DNA of 64,000 nt from Melioribacteraceae bacterium 4301-Me (GCA_041538185.1 JBGORM010000004.1:124001-188000); one strand, 5' to 3'. Shown: positions 37,817 through 48,205, counted from the stretch's first letter. The notes: generated by a model from the sequence alone, not told the origin. Translations and numbers: made by a program.

Positions 37817-38198
37817 AAGACTGTAAAAAAAGTTGCGCTTAAAATAAAACTTGTTTGTCTTAATGTCAAGAAAAGTGGGGTGGTTATAAGTTGGAGTAAC
37901 ATTTTAAAAAATCAATCTGTTATTTTTACGAGAATCTCTGCTGAGTTTACAAAGTTTCTGTGTAATTAGTGCCTTGTTTTTAAGAATTTTACTTTTTAGT
38001 TAACACTTCGCAACTAAAAAATATTTTTGGGGGAGTGTCTTAAAGTTACATCTGTTTTCATTTTTGTGCGGTTATTTTTATTTGTAAATTTTCTCACTCT
38101 AAGGCAAACTGTTAATAGCTGAAGTCAAGTTTTTTCTAATGAAAAATTTGAGTTAAATTTTATTTTGGTTATTCATTTTTTAGTATATTTAATAAGAT
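37817..38198. other. Divergent intergenic region between nuoA and the SPOR gene
   Basis: 382 bp with no gene. The left end holds the nuoA promoter candidate. The rest is A+T-rich with several T-runs; no convincing promoter, hairpin or repeat was recognised for the rightward gene. Confidence 0.5.
37841..37869 (-). promoter_or_regulatory. Promoter candidate of the nuo operon
   Basis: Reverse strand TTGACA (37869-37864), 17-bp spacer, TATTTT (37846-37841), giving a leader of roughly 20 bases before nuoA. Confidence 0.6.
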
Positions 38199-39197
38199 AT
38201 GAAAATTAGGTTAACAATATTAATAATTTTTGTTCAGTTTGTTACGCATAGTAGTATACTACCGCAGAAATGGCTGAATGTTTTGGAGTCAAGTGGTCAA
38301 ACAGTTTCGATTGATACTTCTAATTTGAAATTGGTCGATAACAAAATTTCAGTGCTATTCCGCACACATTACAAAGAGCCGCAAAAATTTTCTACTTTCA
38401 ATGAAAAAGTAAGTATAGTTAAAACTCAAGTTCTTTTTAATGCTGAATCACAGAAATACACCGTAATAGGTAACTTATATTATGATCAAAAGTCAAAAAT
38501 TTTGGGGGAATCAAATGTGCCTCTTTATGCTATATCTTCAACTAATTTTTCAGTGCCTATTAATAAGAATCCTTTGATGGCGCTTATTTACAATAAATGT
38601 TTAAGTTCTTTAAAAAGTTCTTTACCCAGAATTAATTTGAATACCGACTCGTTAAACATAATTGCAGAAAAGTATTTATCGTCAGATTCAACTTTATTTG
38701 TCACTCGTAGAGATACATTAACAAGCAGCGTAAAAGATACAGCAGAAGTTGCATCTACTAAGGAAGAATTATTACAAAACACAATTAGCGAGAATAAAGA
38801 TAAGTTTAATAAAATTAATACATTAGATACATCTAATGATGCAGTAAATAAATTTAACAATCAAGAAATTCTAGCCAAAGACAAATACCAAACAGATTCA
38901 GTAATTGTTCCCACTTATACTGCAGCTCAACCAATCCAAGAAAATTATGATAGTAAGAATGAGAGTAACATTGAAGGCAATATTTTTACTGATGGTCGTT
39001 TGTATTGTTTTCAGGTATCATCATGGAGAAATCTTAGGAAAGCAGAGCAAGAAGTATCAAAATTAAAAAAGGAAGGTCATAACGCTTTTGTTGAAGAAGC
39101 AGAAATTCCTCATAGAGGCAAATGGTACAGAGTAAGGATTGGCTTTTTTCACTCGCTTAACGATGTACAGTTATATATCAAATCAATGAAAAAATAG
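38199..39197 (+). CDS. Secreted SPOR-domain protein
   Basis: 332 residues. An N-terminal signal (MKIRLTILIIFVQFVTHS) is followed by a ~120-residue domain (WLNVLESSGQTVSIDTSNLK ... YTVIGNLYYDQ) that looks like the small beta domain often seen in secreted 'surface-adhesin E-like' proteins, then a Ser/Thr/Asp-rich linker and a C-terminal SPOR domain (YCFQVSSWRNLRKAEQEVSKL, WYRVRIGFF). SPOR binds denuded glycan strands of peptidoglycan at division sites, so a periplasmic cell-wall location is likely. The N-terminal domain assignment is weak. Confidence 0.75.
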   Translation: MKIRLTILIIFVQFVTHSSILPQKWLNVLESSGQTVSIDTSNLKLVDNKISVLFRTHYKEPQKFSTFNEKVSIVKTQVLFNAESQKYTVIGNLYYDQKSKILGESNVPLYAISSTNFSVPINKNPLMALIYNKCLSSLKSSLPRINLNTDSLNIIAEKYLSSDSTLFVTRRDTLTSSVKDTAEVASTKEELLQNTISENKDKFNKINTLDTSNDAVNKFNNQEILAKDKYQTDSVIVPTYTAAQPIQENYDSKNESNIEGNIFTDGRLYCFQVSSWRNLRKAEQEVSKLKKEGHNAFVEEAEIPHRGKWYRVRIGFFHSLNDVQLYIKSMKK

Positions 39198-39308
39198 CTG
39201 TACTGTTGTGCTTCGAGTTTATGCAAAGTAATACTCTATTTTATCATTGTTAATGGGATAGCGTTATTATTATTTTATTATTGAATTTAATTAGCTTCTA
39301 AATGTCAA

Positions 39309-39887
39309 ATGAAGACAAAAGTTGTGATATTAATTTTATCTGCTATAGTTCTTATAATTTTTACAGCTTTGCTATTTAACAAAAGTAGTGTAAGTCAACA
39401 TGGAAACCATTTAACAGCTGACTCAATTAAGTCGAAAGGAAGGGGGAATGAAACAATGAAGTACAAAGTTGTAAAGAGCGACGAAGAGTGGAAGAGGCAA
39501 TTAACACCTGAACAATATCACGTGTTAAGAGAAAAAGGAACAGAACGCCCATTTAGCGGCAAGTACTATAAATTGAATGAAAAAGGTATTTATGTATGTG
39601 CAGCATGTGGAAATGAATTATTTGATTCCGACACAAAATTTGACGCTGGCTGTGGGTGGCCAAGTTATTTTAAGCCAATTAGTGATAATGCAGTTGTATA
39701 TCAAAAAGATACGAGTTTTGGTATGATTCGTACGGAAGTTTTATGTGCAAAATGCGGCTCACATTTAGGTCATGTTTTTGACGATGGACCTGAGCCAACA
39801 GGTTTAAGATATTGTATCAATTCAGTCGCTTTAGAATTTGAAAAAACTGATACTGCTAAACAAACTAAGCAAGAAATTAAAAAATAA
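39309..39887 (+). CDS. msrB: Peptide-methionine (R)-S-oxide reductase, membrane-anchored
   Basis: 192 residues. Catalytic Cys169 lies in [11 protein letters not shown]; two CxxC pairs (CAAC and CAKC) bind zinc. It reduces the R-form of methionine sulfoxide in proteins. The N-terminal 24 residues ([21 protein letters not shown]) form a membrane anchor or signal, so the enzyme probably works in the periplasm. The core begins at [20 protein letters not shown]. Convergent with uvrC, 37 bp apart. Confidence 0.93.
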   Translation: MKTKVVILILSAIVLIIFTALLFNKSSVSQHGNHLTADSIKSKGRGNETMKYKVVKSDEEWKRQLTPEQYHVLREKGTERPFSGKYYKLNEKGIYVCAACGNELFDSDTKFDAGCGWPSYFKPISDNAVVYQKDTSFGMIRTEVLCAKCGSHLGHVFDDGPEPTGLRYCINSVALEFEKTDTAKQTKQEIKK

Positions 39888-39924
39888 TTTTATGTAATAT
39901 CGTTAACACTGCTGTTTATTTCTC

Positions 39925-41757
39925 TTAATTATTTTTAATCTCTTCAGAAAAAAAATCTTTTACTAATTGAGCTTTGCTTTGTCCTATTATGCTGGCCAAT
40001 CTTTCCTCGTCAGCAGTCTTTATCTCTTCTATGCTATTGAAGGCAGAAAGAAGTTTTTGCGCTAATTTAGGTCCAATTCCTTTTATTTGTGTTAATTCAG
40101 TCGTAAAAGTTCTTTTGTTTCTTCTTAAGCGATGGAATGTGATTGCAAAACGATGGGCTTCATCTCTAATGTGTTGCAGCAGTTTTAAGCTTGATGAAGT
40201 TTTAGGGATTGATTGAGGTTCGGGATGCTCAGGCAAATATACTTCTTCCAATCTTTTTGCTAATCCAATTATTTCGTAGTTTTTTAATCCCAGTTCGTTT
40301 AATGCTTTTATAGCAGTTGATAATTGTCCTTTGCCGCCGTCAACCATAATCAAATCGGGCATCTTTTGTTTTTCTTCAGTTAGCTTTAAGTATCTTCGAG
40401 TTATTACTTCATGCATACTGGCAAAATCATTTGGTCCGTCTACAGTTTTTATAATGAACTTACGATACAGACTTTTTTTAGGTTTAGCATCTTCAAAAAC
40501 AACCATACTTGCTACGGAATCAGTACCTTGTAAGTTAGATATATCAAAGCATTCAATTTTTCTTGGCAGGTTTTTCAGGTGTAAATCTCTCTGTAAAGCA
40601 GATAACACATAAGGCACGCTGCCTTCCCTTTTCATTCTTTGAAGTTGTATTTCCTTCAGTTGAAGAATTGCATTTTGTTTACACATTGAAAGCAAGGACA
40701 TAGCTTCGCTTTGTCTTTGAGGGATAACGAAACGACATTTTTTCACAGCTCTTTTATTCAGCCATTCGATTAAAGATTCGCTATCCAACGGCTCAGTTTC
40801 AATTACTATTTCTTGAGGCACTTCAACTAAGTCATTATAATAAAATTTTATTATTGCATAATAAATTTGGTTTAGCTCTTCATTTAATTCACATGAAAGA
40901 TTTAGTTGTTTTTTCCCAACGAGCTTACCGTTACGAATGTTTAATATAGTAGCCGCTACATCTTTGCCTTCAAAAGCTGCGCTGATTATGTCTTTATCAT
41001 TAAAATCGTTTGTTACAACTTTTTGTTTAGAAGAATAAATTTGCAATTGTTCTATTTTATCTCTCAACTCGGCAGCTTTTTCAAAATCCAGCCTTTCAGA
41101 AAATAATCCCATTTGAATTTTTAACTCGTCAATTAAATCATCTGTTTTGCCGCGCAAGACCTTTATTACTTGATTGACCATATCATTATATGATTTTTGC
41201 GAGACTAAACCTTCACAAGGTCCATCGCATTTTTTAATATGATAATCGAGGCATACTTTAAATTTCTTTTTCCTTATTGTTTCTTCATTTATATCATAAT
41301 TGCAGCTTCTAATCTTAAAGATTTGGTTAATCATTCTTAAAGAGGATTTCATTTCTCGTACATTTGTATAGGGGCCGAAATATTTTGAGCCATCTTTTAC
41401 TACTTCTCTTGTAGAAAAAATTCTTGGGAAGGGCTCGTTTGTAACTCGAATATAGGGGAACGATTTATCATCTTTTAAATTAACGTTATATCTTGGCTTG
41501 TATTCTTTAATAAGATTATTTTCTAAAACTAAAGCCTCTATTTCGTTATCTGTTACTATTAATTCAAAATCTTCAATTTTACTTACAAGTGCTGCGGTCT
41601 TAGGTGATTCAACTTTACTTTGGAAGTAACTTTTCACTCTATTTTTTAGGCTTTTAGCTTTACCGACATAAATTACCTTCCCTTTCTCGTTCTTAAAAAG
41701 ATAAACCCCGGGCAAATGTGGGAGGTTGTCTAATTTATTTTGTATGATTTCGTTCAT
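39925..41757 (-). CDS. uvrC: Excinuclease ABC subunit C
   Basis: 610 residues when started at the ATG at 41757; a TTG five codons upstream (41772) is possible but unusual. Domains in order: GIY-YIG nuclease (GVYLFKNEKGKVIYVGKAKS), a four-Cys cluster (CNYD, CLDYHIKKCDGPC), UVR motif (ERLDFEKAAELRDKIEQL), the RNase H-like nuclease (CFDISNLQGTDSVASMVVFE, DLIMVDGGKGQL) and a C-terminal helix-hairpin-helix (IKGIGPKLAQKLLS). It makes both incisions in nucleotide excision repair. A second GIY-YIG/UVR protein is encoded at 58978-60633. Confidence 0.96.
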   Translation of the reverse strand: MNEIIQNKLDNLPHLPGVYLFKNEKGKVIYVGKAKSLKNRVKSYFQSKVESPKTAALVSKIEDFELIVTDNEIEALVLENNLIKEYKPRYNVNLKDDKSFPYIRVTNEPFPRIFSTREVVKDGSKYFGPYTNVREMKSSLRMINQIFKIRSCNYDINEETIRKKKFKVCLDYHIKKCDGPCEGLVSQKSYNDMVNQVIKVLRGKTDDLIDELKIQMGLFSERLDFEKAAELRDKIEQLQIYSSKQKVVTNDFNDKDIISAAFEGKDVAATILNIRNGKLVGKKQLNLSCELNEELNQIYYAIIKFYYNDLVEVPQEIVIETEPLDSESLIEWLNKRAVKKCRFVIPQRQSEAMSLLSMCKQNAILQLKEIQLQRMKREGSVPYVLSALQRDLHLKNLPRKIECFDISNLQGTDSVASMVVFEDAKPKKSLYRKFIIKTVDGPNDFASMHEVITRRYLKLTEEKQKMPDLIMVDGGKGQLSTAIKALNELGLKNYEIIGLAKRLEEVYLPEHPEPQSIPKTSSSLKLLQHIRDEAHRFAITFHRLRRNKRTFTTELTQIKGIGPKLAQKLLSAFNSIEEIKTADEERLASIIGQSKAQLVKDFFSEEIKNN

Positions 41758-41850
41758 TAAACTCGTAAACAAAAAATATTTTTGCCCTTAATTTATAAAA
41801 AAGAAGATATGTCAGAAATATAAATTTTTGCAGATATAAGTAAATTACTC

Positions 41851-42013
41851 AAGTTGACCGCCCAAAATAAATTTCTTTGGAATAAGCCACTAGTTGCATT
41901 AATAATACTAATGGCTTAAATGATATAAATATCTAATTGGTAAAAATTAGTGAAATTCGCGGCAAGATAAAGTTATTAAGAATAGGCGGTCAACTTAAGC
42001 AAATAAATTTCTT
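41851..42013. repeat. Intergenic inverted-repeat element with nested hairpin
   Basis: AAGTTGACCGCC (41851-41862) and GGCGGTCAACTT (41985-41996) are perfect 12-bp inverted copies ~120 bp apart. Between them a smaller stem pairs AAGCCA (41884-41889) with TGGCTT (41912-41917). A 13-bp direct repeat AAATAAATTTCTT occurs at 41865-41877 and 42001-42013. It lies between glgC and uvrC, both read leftward. It could be a MITE remnant or an RNA structure in the glgC 3' region; no T-run follows in either direction. Confidence 0.5.
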
Positions 42014-42020
42014 ATGAAAA

Positions 42021-43289
42021 TTATTTGCTATTAAAAACATAATTTTTAGGGATTACCACGATACCTGTCTCAGAAACTGTAAATCTTTTTCTGTCGGCTT
42101 CAATATCAAAGCCAATTTCAGTACCCTCTGGTATGTTAACATTCTTATCGATTATTGTTCTTCTTATGCGTGAATGCCTTCCTATTTTGCAATTATCCAT
42201 TATTATTGAATCAGTAACGTAAGTGTAGCTGTTTACTCTAACATTAAAGCCAACAATTGACCTTTCTACAAGTCCACCTGAAATAATTGTCCCATCCGAT
42301 ATAAGTGAATTAAAAGCTCTGCCAACTCTTTCTCCTTCGTGCGAAACTGTTTTAGCTGGGGGATACTGCAGCTGCTTTGTTCTTAATGGCCATTCATTAT
42401 CGTAAAGATTGAAATGAGGATTAACACTAATTAAATCCATGCTTGCAGCGTAGTAACTATCTATGGTTCCAACGTCTACCCAATATGGAGTATCCTTCTT
42501 ATTTTCATCAACAAATTTGTAAGCAAAAATATCGTAATTATTTTTAATCATATATGGAATTACATCTTTACCAAAATCATGGTTTTTAATTTTATTAGCT
42601 TCCATTTTCAAAAGAACTTCTTTAATTATATCAGCACTAAAAACATAAATGCCCATGTTGACAAAAGAAGAATTTGGGTTGTTGGGAATTGTAGGTGGAT
42701 TAGAAGGCTTTTCAACGAAGGATTTTATTTTAAACTGCTCATCAATTTCAATTACACCAAATCTGTTAGCTTGTTCTTTTGGTATATCAATAGCTGAGAT
42801 GGTCAAATGTGCTTTTTTTTCGATGTGATATTGAATCATTTTCAAATAATCCATCTTATAGATATGATCACCTGAAAGTAGCAACACCCATTCATAAGGT
42901 TCATCTTCAATTAGATTTAAGTTTTGGTGAATTGCGTTTGCTGTACCAAGGTACCAATTATTACTTATCTTAAATTGCGGAGGGACAGAGTAAATAAACT
43001 CATTTAACTCTGGATTAAAAATATTCCATGCTTCGTACAAATGTTTGTTAAGAGAATCAGACTTGTATTGAGTAAGCACATAAATTTTTCGTAAGCCTGA
43101 ATTTAAGCAATTGGATAAAGTGAAATCAATTATTCGATATTTACCTCCAAATGGCACGGATGGTTTTGTCCTATCTTTAGTTAACGGGAACAATCTCTCG
43201 CCTTGTCCACCTGCAAGTATCATTGTTAATGTTTTCCTTAAAATACTTGACCCTGTATAAATCATTTTTGACTCTTTGTTTGTTGACAT
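42021..43289 (-). CDS. glgC: Glucose-1-phosphate adenylyltransferase
   Basis: 422 residues. The nucleotide-binding start MILAGGQGERLFPLTKDRTK and PSVPFGGKYRIIDFTLSNCL are typical of ADP-glucose pyrophosphorylase; YLGTANAIHQNL, FVEKPSNPP and the C-terminal left-handed beta-helix (TIISGGLVERSIVGFNVRV, DNCKIGRHSRIRRTIID) complete it. It makes ADP-glucose for glycogen synthesis, usually under allosteric control. The first ~17 residues are an unconserved lead. No other glg gene is in the window. Confidence 0.95.
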   Translation of the reverse strand: MSTNKESKMIYTGSSILRKTLTMILAGGQGERLFPLTKDRTKPSVPFGGKYRIIDFTLSNCLNSGLRKIYVLTQYKSDSLNKHLYEAWNIFNPELNEFIYSVPPQFKISNNWYLGTANAIHQNLNLIEDEPYEWVLLLSGDHIYKMDYLKMIQYHIEKKAHLTISAIDIPKEQANRFGVIEIDEQFKIKSFVEKPSNPPTIPNNPNSSFVNMGIYVFSADIIKEVLLKMEANKIKNHDFGKDVIPYMIKNNYDIFAYKFVDENKKDTPYWVDVGTIDSYYAASMDLISVNPHFNLYDNEWPLRTKQLQYPPAKTVSHEGERVGRAFNSLISDGTIISGGLVERSIVGFNVRVNSYTYVTDSIIMDNCKIGRHSRIRRTIIDKNVNIPEGTEIGFDIEADRKRFTVSETGIVVIPKNYVFNSK

Positions 43290-43398
43290 ATCAATATATC
43301 TATTATAAAATTTATTGGCAATTGAATTTGTGCACTTTGGATTATGAAATTGTTAAGCTTATTTTTGTTCATCTTATTAGCTAAAAAATATAAATAAA

Positions 43399-45099
43399 GT
43401 GAAACAAAAAACTGCTTTATTGCTTGGACTGTTATTTCTAACTATCGGCGCAATTGCTGCGATCATAATAATAGCAAATTATTCTGCTATTTTACATAAA
43501 GCTGAAAATTATGTTTCTAAAAACTATTTGTTAAAAAGCTTTGATGAGAAACTTTTGTCGGATTATTACTTGCCTGAACAATATGATTTAGATGTGTTGC
43601 ACTATACTATACAATTAGATCTTTTTCCTGAACAAAAAAGTATTCGTGGAAAAATTACAATAAAAAGTCTCCTTAAAAAGGCATCTAATGAAGTCTATTT
43701 AAATTTTTATGATAATCTTGAAATAGAAAAAGTGCTTTTGAACAACAACTCAATAAATTTTAAGCGAGATAAGTTTCACTTAAAACTTTTTTCCTCAAGT
43801 TTGCTTAAAGATACTATTACTATTTACATAGAGTATTCTGGTAAACCAAAGAGTTTGGGATTTGGCTCATTTGAATTTGGTGAGGAGTCCGGGAAAAGTG
43901 TGATTTATACTCTAAATGAACCGGTTTTTGCTTCAACATGGCTGCCATGTAATGATTTGCCGACAGATAAGGCATATACTGACTTGTTTATTACTAACGA
44001 CACTCCAAATGTCTCTGTTTCAAATGGCATTCTTATTGACCAAAGCGTTAACGGCAGTAGGAAAACATTTCACTGGAGAACATTATATCCAATCTCTACT
44101 TATTTAATTGCAATTTATTCAGCTCCATATAAAAGTTTTACTGATAAATTTATAACAGAAAATGGTAAAGTTTTGCCGCTTGTTTATTATGTTACTCCTG
44201 AAAAATTAAAAAATGCTAAAATAGATTTTGAAGAACATCCTCAGTACCTAAATTTTTTCACAAAAACATTTGGCGAGTACCCATTCATTAAAGAAAAATA
44301 TGGAGTAGCAGAATTTTTATGGAATTACGGTGCAATGGAACATCAGACAATAACTGGGATTGGCTCTAAGTTTATTACCGGTAAAAAATTTTTTTCAGAT
44401 ATGTTAGTTCACGAATTAGCACACCAATGGTGGGGTGATGCAGTAACTCCCAAAACGTGGGACGATATTTGGCTTAATGAAGGATTTGCAACTTATTCAG
44501 AAGCGCTCTATTGGGAAAATTATGCTGGTAAAGATGCACTTATTTCTACAATGCAAAGTTTTTCTGGCAATTTTGATTCCGGGACACTTTATCACCCATT
44601 CGATAATATCTTTAATAGAATGGTCTACGATAAAGGTGCGTGGGTGTTGCATATGCTGAGAGGTGAAGTTGGAGACTCAGCTTTTTTTCATATTCTAAAA
44701 ACTTATTATTACGAGTACAGATATAAAAATGCATCAACAAGAGATTTCGAGGACGTTTGTGAGAAAATCTCAGGCAAGAATCTTGATTATTTTTTTTACC
44801 AGTGGATTTACAAAGGCGTGGGAATTCCAAATATTGTTTATAAATGGGGAATAAGCTCTGCAGACAGCAAGTACTTAATTTGGGTAAAAATTTCTCAAAT
44901 ACAAAAGTCATTTAGTATATTTAAATTTCCTTTAGTAATTAGGTTTTATTTTGATGAGAATAATTTTAATGACGAGAAATTTTACATAACTACAAGAGAT
45001 ACAGTAGTTCAATTCAAAGCTCCACAATACGTAAAAAATATAAGGCTAAACCCAGAAAATTGGCTATTAGCAGTCATAAAACAAGAAAAACAAAAATAA
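43399..45099 (+). CDS. M1-family zinc aminopeptidase, membrane-anchored
   Basis: 566 residues starting at GTG. An N-terminal membrane helix (TALLLGLLFLTIGAIAAIII) is followed by the M1 core: YGAMEHQ (exopeptidase motif GAMEN-type), HELAH at 338-342 and Glu361 in WLNEGFATYSE (HExxH-18-E), and the catalytic Tyr in MVYDKGAWVLHML. The chain lacks the long ERAP-like C-terminal domain of PepN, as in the short Bacteroidota members. It probably trims peptides at the outer face of the inner membrane. The substrate is unknown. Confidence 0.92.
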   Translation: MKQKTALLLGLLFLTIGAIAAIIIIANYSAILHKAENYVSKNYLLKSFDEKLLSDYYLPEQYDLDVLHYTIQLDLFPEQKSIRGKITIKSLLKKASNEVYLNFYDNLEIEKVLLNNNSINFKRDKFHLKLFSSSLLKDTITIYIEYSGKPKSLGFGSFEFGEESGKSVIYTLNEPVFASTWLPCNDLPTDKAYTDLFITNDTPNVSVSNGILIDQSVNGSRKTFHWRTLYPISTYLIAIYSAPYKSFTDKFITENGKVLPLVYYVTPEKLKNAKIDFEEHPQYLNFFTKTFGEYPFIKEKYGVAEFLWNYGAMEHQTITGIGSKFITGKKFFSDMLVHELAHQWWGDAVTPKTWDDIWLNEGFATYSEALYWENYAGKDALISTMQSFSGNFDSGTLYHPFDNIFNRMVYDKGAWVLHMLRGEVGDSAFFHILKTYYYEYRYKNASTRDFEDVCEKISGKNLDYFFYQWIYKGVGIPNIVYKWGISSADSKYLIWVKISQIQKSFSIFKFPLVIRFYFDENNFNDEKFYITTRDTVVQFKAPQYVKNIRLNPENWLLAVIKQEKQK

Positions 45100-45143
45100 T
45101 TTTCGGATATTTGTTTAAGTAGACAAAAAGTTATTTTAACTGT

Positions 45144-45893
45144 TTGAGTGAGATTAAAACATATTTTTTTATATCAGATATACATCTGGGACTGCAACAA
45201 ACCGAAATAGAAAAAGTCAAAGAAAATTTGCTGGTCAACTTTTTAAGATTTGCCAAAAAAAATTGTGACGAGCTTTTTATTCTTGGTGATTTGTTTGATT
45301 ATTGGTTTGAATATAAGAGGGTAATACAAAAAGGTTTTTATAAAACTATCACTGCTTTAAAGGAACTTTCTGAAGAGGGCATTATAATTCATTATCTTAT
45401 TGGAAATCATGATTTTTTACACAGAGATTTTTTTACCAAAGAAATTGGCATTAAACTTTATGAAAATGATTTTACAATTACTCTAAATCAAAAAAAGTTT
45501 TATTTAGGTCACGGCGATGATTTGGTTACAAATGATGTAGGGTATAAGATTTTAAAAAAAATTTTGAGAAATAAATTTCTTCAAAGGATTTATTCATTAA
45601 TTCACCCTGACTTAGGCATAAAAATAGCAAGCTCTACAAGCAAGAAGAGCAGAAATTATACTAAAACAAAAAACTTTGGCGAGGTTGACGGCTTGCTTGA
45701 AGCAGCAAAAAAAATGATTGATGATGGTGTTGATTATGTTATTTTAGGTCATTCACATCAGAGAGAATTTGTAAATTATAAAAATGGCTATTACATAAAC
45801 TTAGGTTCTTGGATTGAAAAACCATGTTATGGTAAATTTAAAGATAGTTTCGAAATTATTGAATGGGACTTAAATGGCCGGCTACAAACCTAA
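45144..45893 (+). CDS. LpxH-like UDP-2,3-diacylglucosamine diphosphatase
   Basis: 249 residues, starting at TTG (no ATG nearby). Calcineurin-like metal motifs: SDIHLG, GDLFDYWFEY, GNHDFLHRDFF, GHGDDLVTNDVGY and GHSHQRE. The DYWFEYK and NHDF contexts match LpxH, which cleaves UDP-2,3-diacylglucosamine in lipid A synthesis at the inner membrane; an alternative is a general UDP-sugar diphosphatase of the same family. The next gene starts 20 bases before its stop. Confidence 0.82.
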   Translation: MSEIKTYFFISDIHLGLQQTEIEKVKENLLVNFLRFAKKNCDELFILGDLFDYWFEYKRVIQKGFYKTITALKELSEEGIIIHYLIGNHDFLHRDFFTKEIGIKLYENDFTITLNQKKFYLGHGDDLVTNDVGYKILKKILRNKFLQRIYSLIHPDLGIKIASSTSKKSRNYTKTKNFGEVDGLLEAAKKMIDDGVDYVILGHSHQREFVNYKNGYYINLGSWIEKPCYGKFKDSFEIIEWDLNGRLQT

Positions 45894-48153
45894 AAAGAAC
45901 GCTTCTAAACGTAAAAAACATTACAAATTTTTTTTACTGTTAATATTGCTTATCGTCATTTTACTTGGATGGTTTGCTAATTATGTTTTTTCTGGTTTGC
46001 CTTCATTGGAAGAGCTGGAAAATCCAAAACCACAGCTTGCCTCTACGGTTTATAGTGCTGATGGAGAAATAGTAGGTCAATTTTTTAGACAAAACAGGGT
46101 TGAGGTCAGCATCGATAGCATACCACCTTATGTTGTGAATGCACTTATTGCAACAGAGGACAGAAAGTTTTACAAACACTGGGGAGTAGACCTTCAAAGG
46201 TTTATTCAAGCAATGATAAAAAACATCTTCTTATTTAGAAGAGAAGGTGCTTCAACAATTACACAGCAATTAGCAAAAAATTTATATGACCTAAAAGTAA
46301 AAAATGAAACCATTTTTGACACAATTGTTAGAAAAATTAGAGAGTGGATAACTGCTATTCAAATTGAAAAAACATATACTAAGCGAGAAATACTTGAGAT
46401 GTATTTTAACATTTCGTGGTTCGGTCACGGTGCTTACGGAATTGAAACTGCCTCAAGGGTTTATTTCGATAAAGATGTCAGTGAACTTACCATTAACGAT
46501 GCGGGTGTTCTTGTAGCTTTGCTTAAATCTGCTTACTACTATGATCCATTTGAACGCTACGATAATGCGCTAAGGAGGCGAAATTTAGTCCTTAGTAACA
46601 TGGTGGATGCTGGTTTCTTAAGCGAAAAGGAATATATGAAATTGCGGACGGAGCCAATAAAACTATCTAATAAGAGAATACAAGAAGGAATTAGTGGGAA
46701 ATTAGCTCCACATTTTCTCGAATATGTTCGTCAACAAATGACAAAACTTTCTCAAAAATATGGTTTTGATCTTTACAGCGATGGTCTGAATATTTACACC
46801 ACCTTAGATTCTAAGATGCAACAGATAGCAAATAATGCCGTTAAAGAGCATCTTGATCCATTTCAAAAAGAATTTGATAAAAGATGGAACTGGGCACAGT
46901 ACAGCGATATATTAAAAGAAATTGTCGACATCGCTATAAAAAAACGACCTGAGTATAAAAATGCATCAACACCTGAAGAACAAAAAGAAGTCTATAACAG
47001 CTTTTTACACAACAAAGTATTTATCGATTCAGTTAAAAACGAAGAACAAAAAATTGAAGTTGGGTTTGTTTGTTTGGATACTAAAACCGGCGCAATAAAA
47101 GCGATGATAGGGGGTAGGAATCAAAATTTTGCATACGGTCTTAATCACGTTACACAAATAAGAAGGCAGCCCGGTTCAGCTTTTAAACCAATAGTTTACA
47201 CAGTAGCAATCGATAATGGTTTGTATCCAGCATATCCAATTCTAAATCAGCCATTTGATTACAACGGATGGAGTCCACAAAATTTTGATAAGTCAACTGG
47301 TGGATTTATGACTCTTCGGCAGGCATTAGCTAATTCGGTTAATATAGTAAGCGCAAGATTAATTATTGAAGGCCATGCAGAACTTTGGAAAATAGGCAGA
47401 TTTGCAGAAAAGATGGGTATTAAGAGTCCATTAGATTTAGTTCCTTCAATTGTACTTGGCACCTCCCTTGTTTCACCTTTGGAAATGGCATCTGCATTTG
47501 CTACTCTTGGCAATAAGGGAATTTATAATGAACCAATATCAATTACTAAAATTGAAGATAAAAATGGAATTACTATCGCTACCTTTAACTCCCTTGCTAG
47601 CGAAGCAATACCTGAAGAGACTGCTTATATTGTTACAGACATGATGCGTTCGGTTATTGATGAAGGTACTGGTATCAGAGCAAGGTTAACATATAACTTT
47701 CAACGACCTGCTGCAGGAAAAACAGGTACAACTCAAGATTTTGGTGATGCTTGGTTCATTGGATTTACACCACAATTAACAGCGGCTGTTTGGGTTGGAT
47801 TCGATGACCGCAGAGTTTCTTTTACTGGACAATATGGACAAGGCTCTAGAGCTGCATTGCCAATCTGGGCAATTTTTATGCATGATGTTTATGAAAAATT
47901 AAACTTGCCACTTGAAGATTTTACTCCACCTGCAAGTGGTAATGTTGTGACTGCCAAGTTTTGTAAGGAAAGCATTTTTGAATACGGAAATCCTAAACTT
48001 TATTCACCCGATTGCAGTTCCGGGGTCTATACTGATATTATAAATATTAGAGATTTGCCATCAACGTTTAATAAATACACTGATAGAAATGTAAAAGTTT
48101 TTGATAAATATATGGTTAATGATACAACACACCATGCTGTAGAGCTGAAGTGA
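45874..48153 (+). CDS. Bifunctional penicillin-binding protein 1A
   Basis: 759 residues. Basic cytoplasmic start (MAGYKPKKNASKRKKHYK) and one membrane helix, then the GT51 glycosyltransferase (ATEDRKFYKHWGVD with the catalytic Glu, EGASTITQQLAKNLY) and the transpeptidase: Ser435-x-x-Lys438 in QPGSAFKP, NSVN, and KTG at 616-618. It polymerises and cross-links peptidoglycan. It overlaps the preceding lpxH-like gene by 20 bases, linking lipid A and cell-wall synthesis in one transcript. mrcA/ponA would be suitable names. Confidence 0.95.
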   Translation: MAGYKPKKNASKRKKHYKFFLLLILLIVILLGWFANYVFSGLPSLEELENPKPQLASTVYSADGEIVGQFFRQNRVEVSIDSIPPYVVNALIATEDRKFYKHWGVDLQRFIQAMIKNIFLFRREGASTITQQLAKNLYDLKVKNETIFDTIVRKIREWITAIQIEKTYTKREILEMYFNISWFGHGAYGIETASRVYFDKDVSELTINDAGVLVALLKSAYYYDPFERYDNALRRRNLVLSNMVDAGFLSEKEYMKLRTEPIKLSNKRIQEGISGKLAPHFLEYVRQQMTKLSQKYGFDLYSDGLNIYTTLDSKMQQIANNAVKEHLDPFQKEFDKRWNWAQYSDILKEIVDIAIKKRPEYKNASTPEEQKEVYNSFLHNKVFIDSVKNEEQKIEVGFVCLDTKTGAIKAMIGGRNQNFAYGLNHVTQIRRQPGSAFKPIVYTVAIDNGLYPAYPILNQPFDYNGWSPQNFDKSTGGFMTLRQALANSVNIVSARLIIEGHAELWKIGRFAEKMGIKSPLDLVPSIVLGTSLVSPLEMASAFATLGNKGIYNEPISITKIEDKNGITIATFNSLASEAIPEETAYIVTDMMRSVIDEGTGIRARLTYNFQRPAAGKTGTTQDFGDAWFIGFTPQLTAAVWVGFDDRRVSFTGQYGQGSRAALPIWAIFMHDVYEKLNLPLEDFTPPASGNVVTAKFCKESIFEYGNPKLYSPDCSSGVYTDIINIRDLPSTFNKYTDRNVKVFDKYMVNDTTHHAVELK

Positions 48154-48205
48154 TTTTGTAATGAGAAAGTACTTATTTATTTTTGTCTAACTAAAAAACA
48201 AATGA

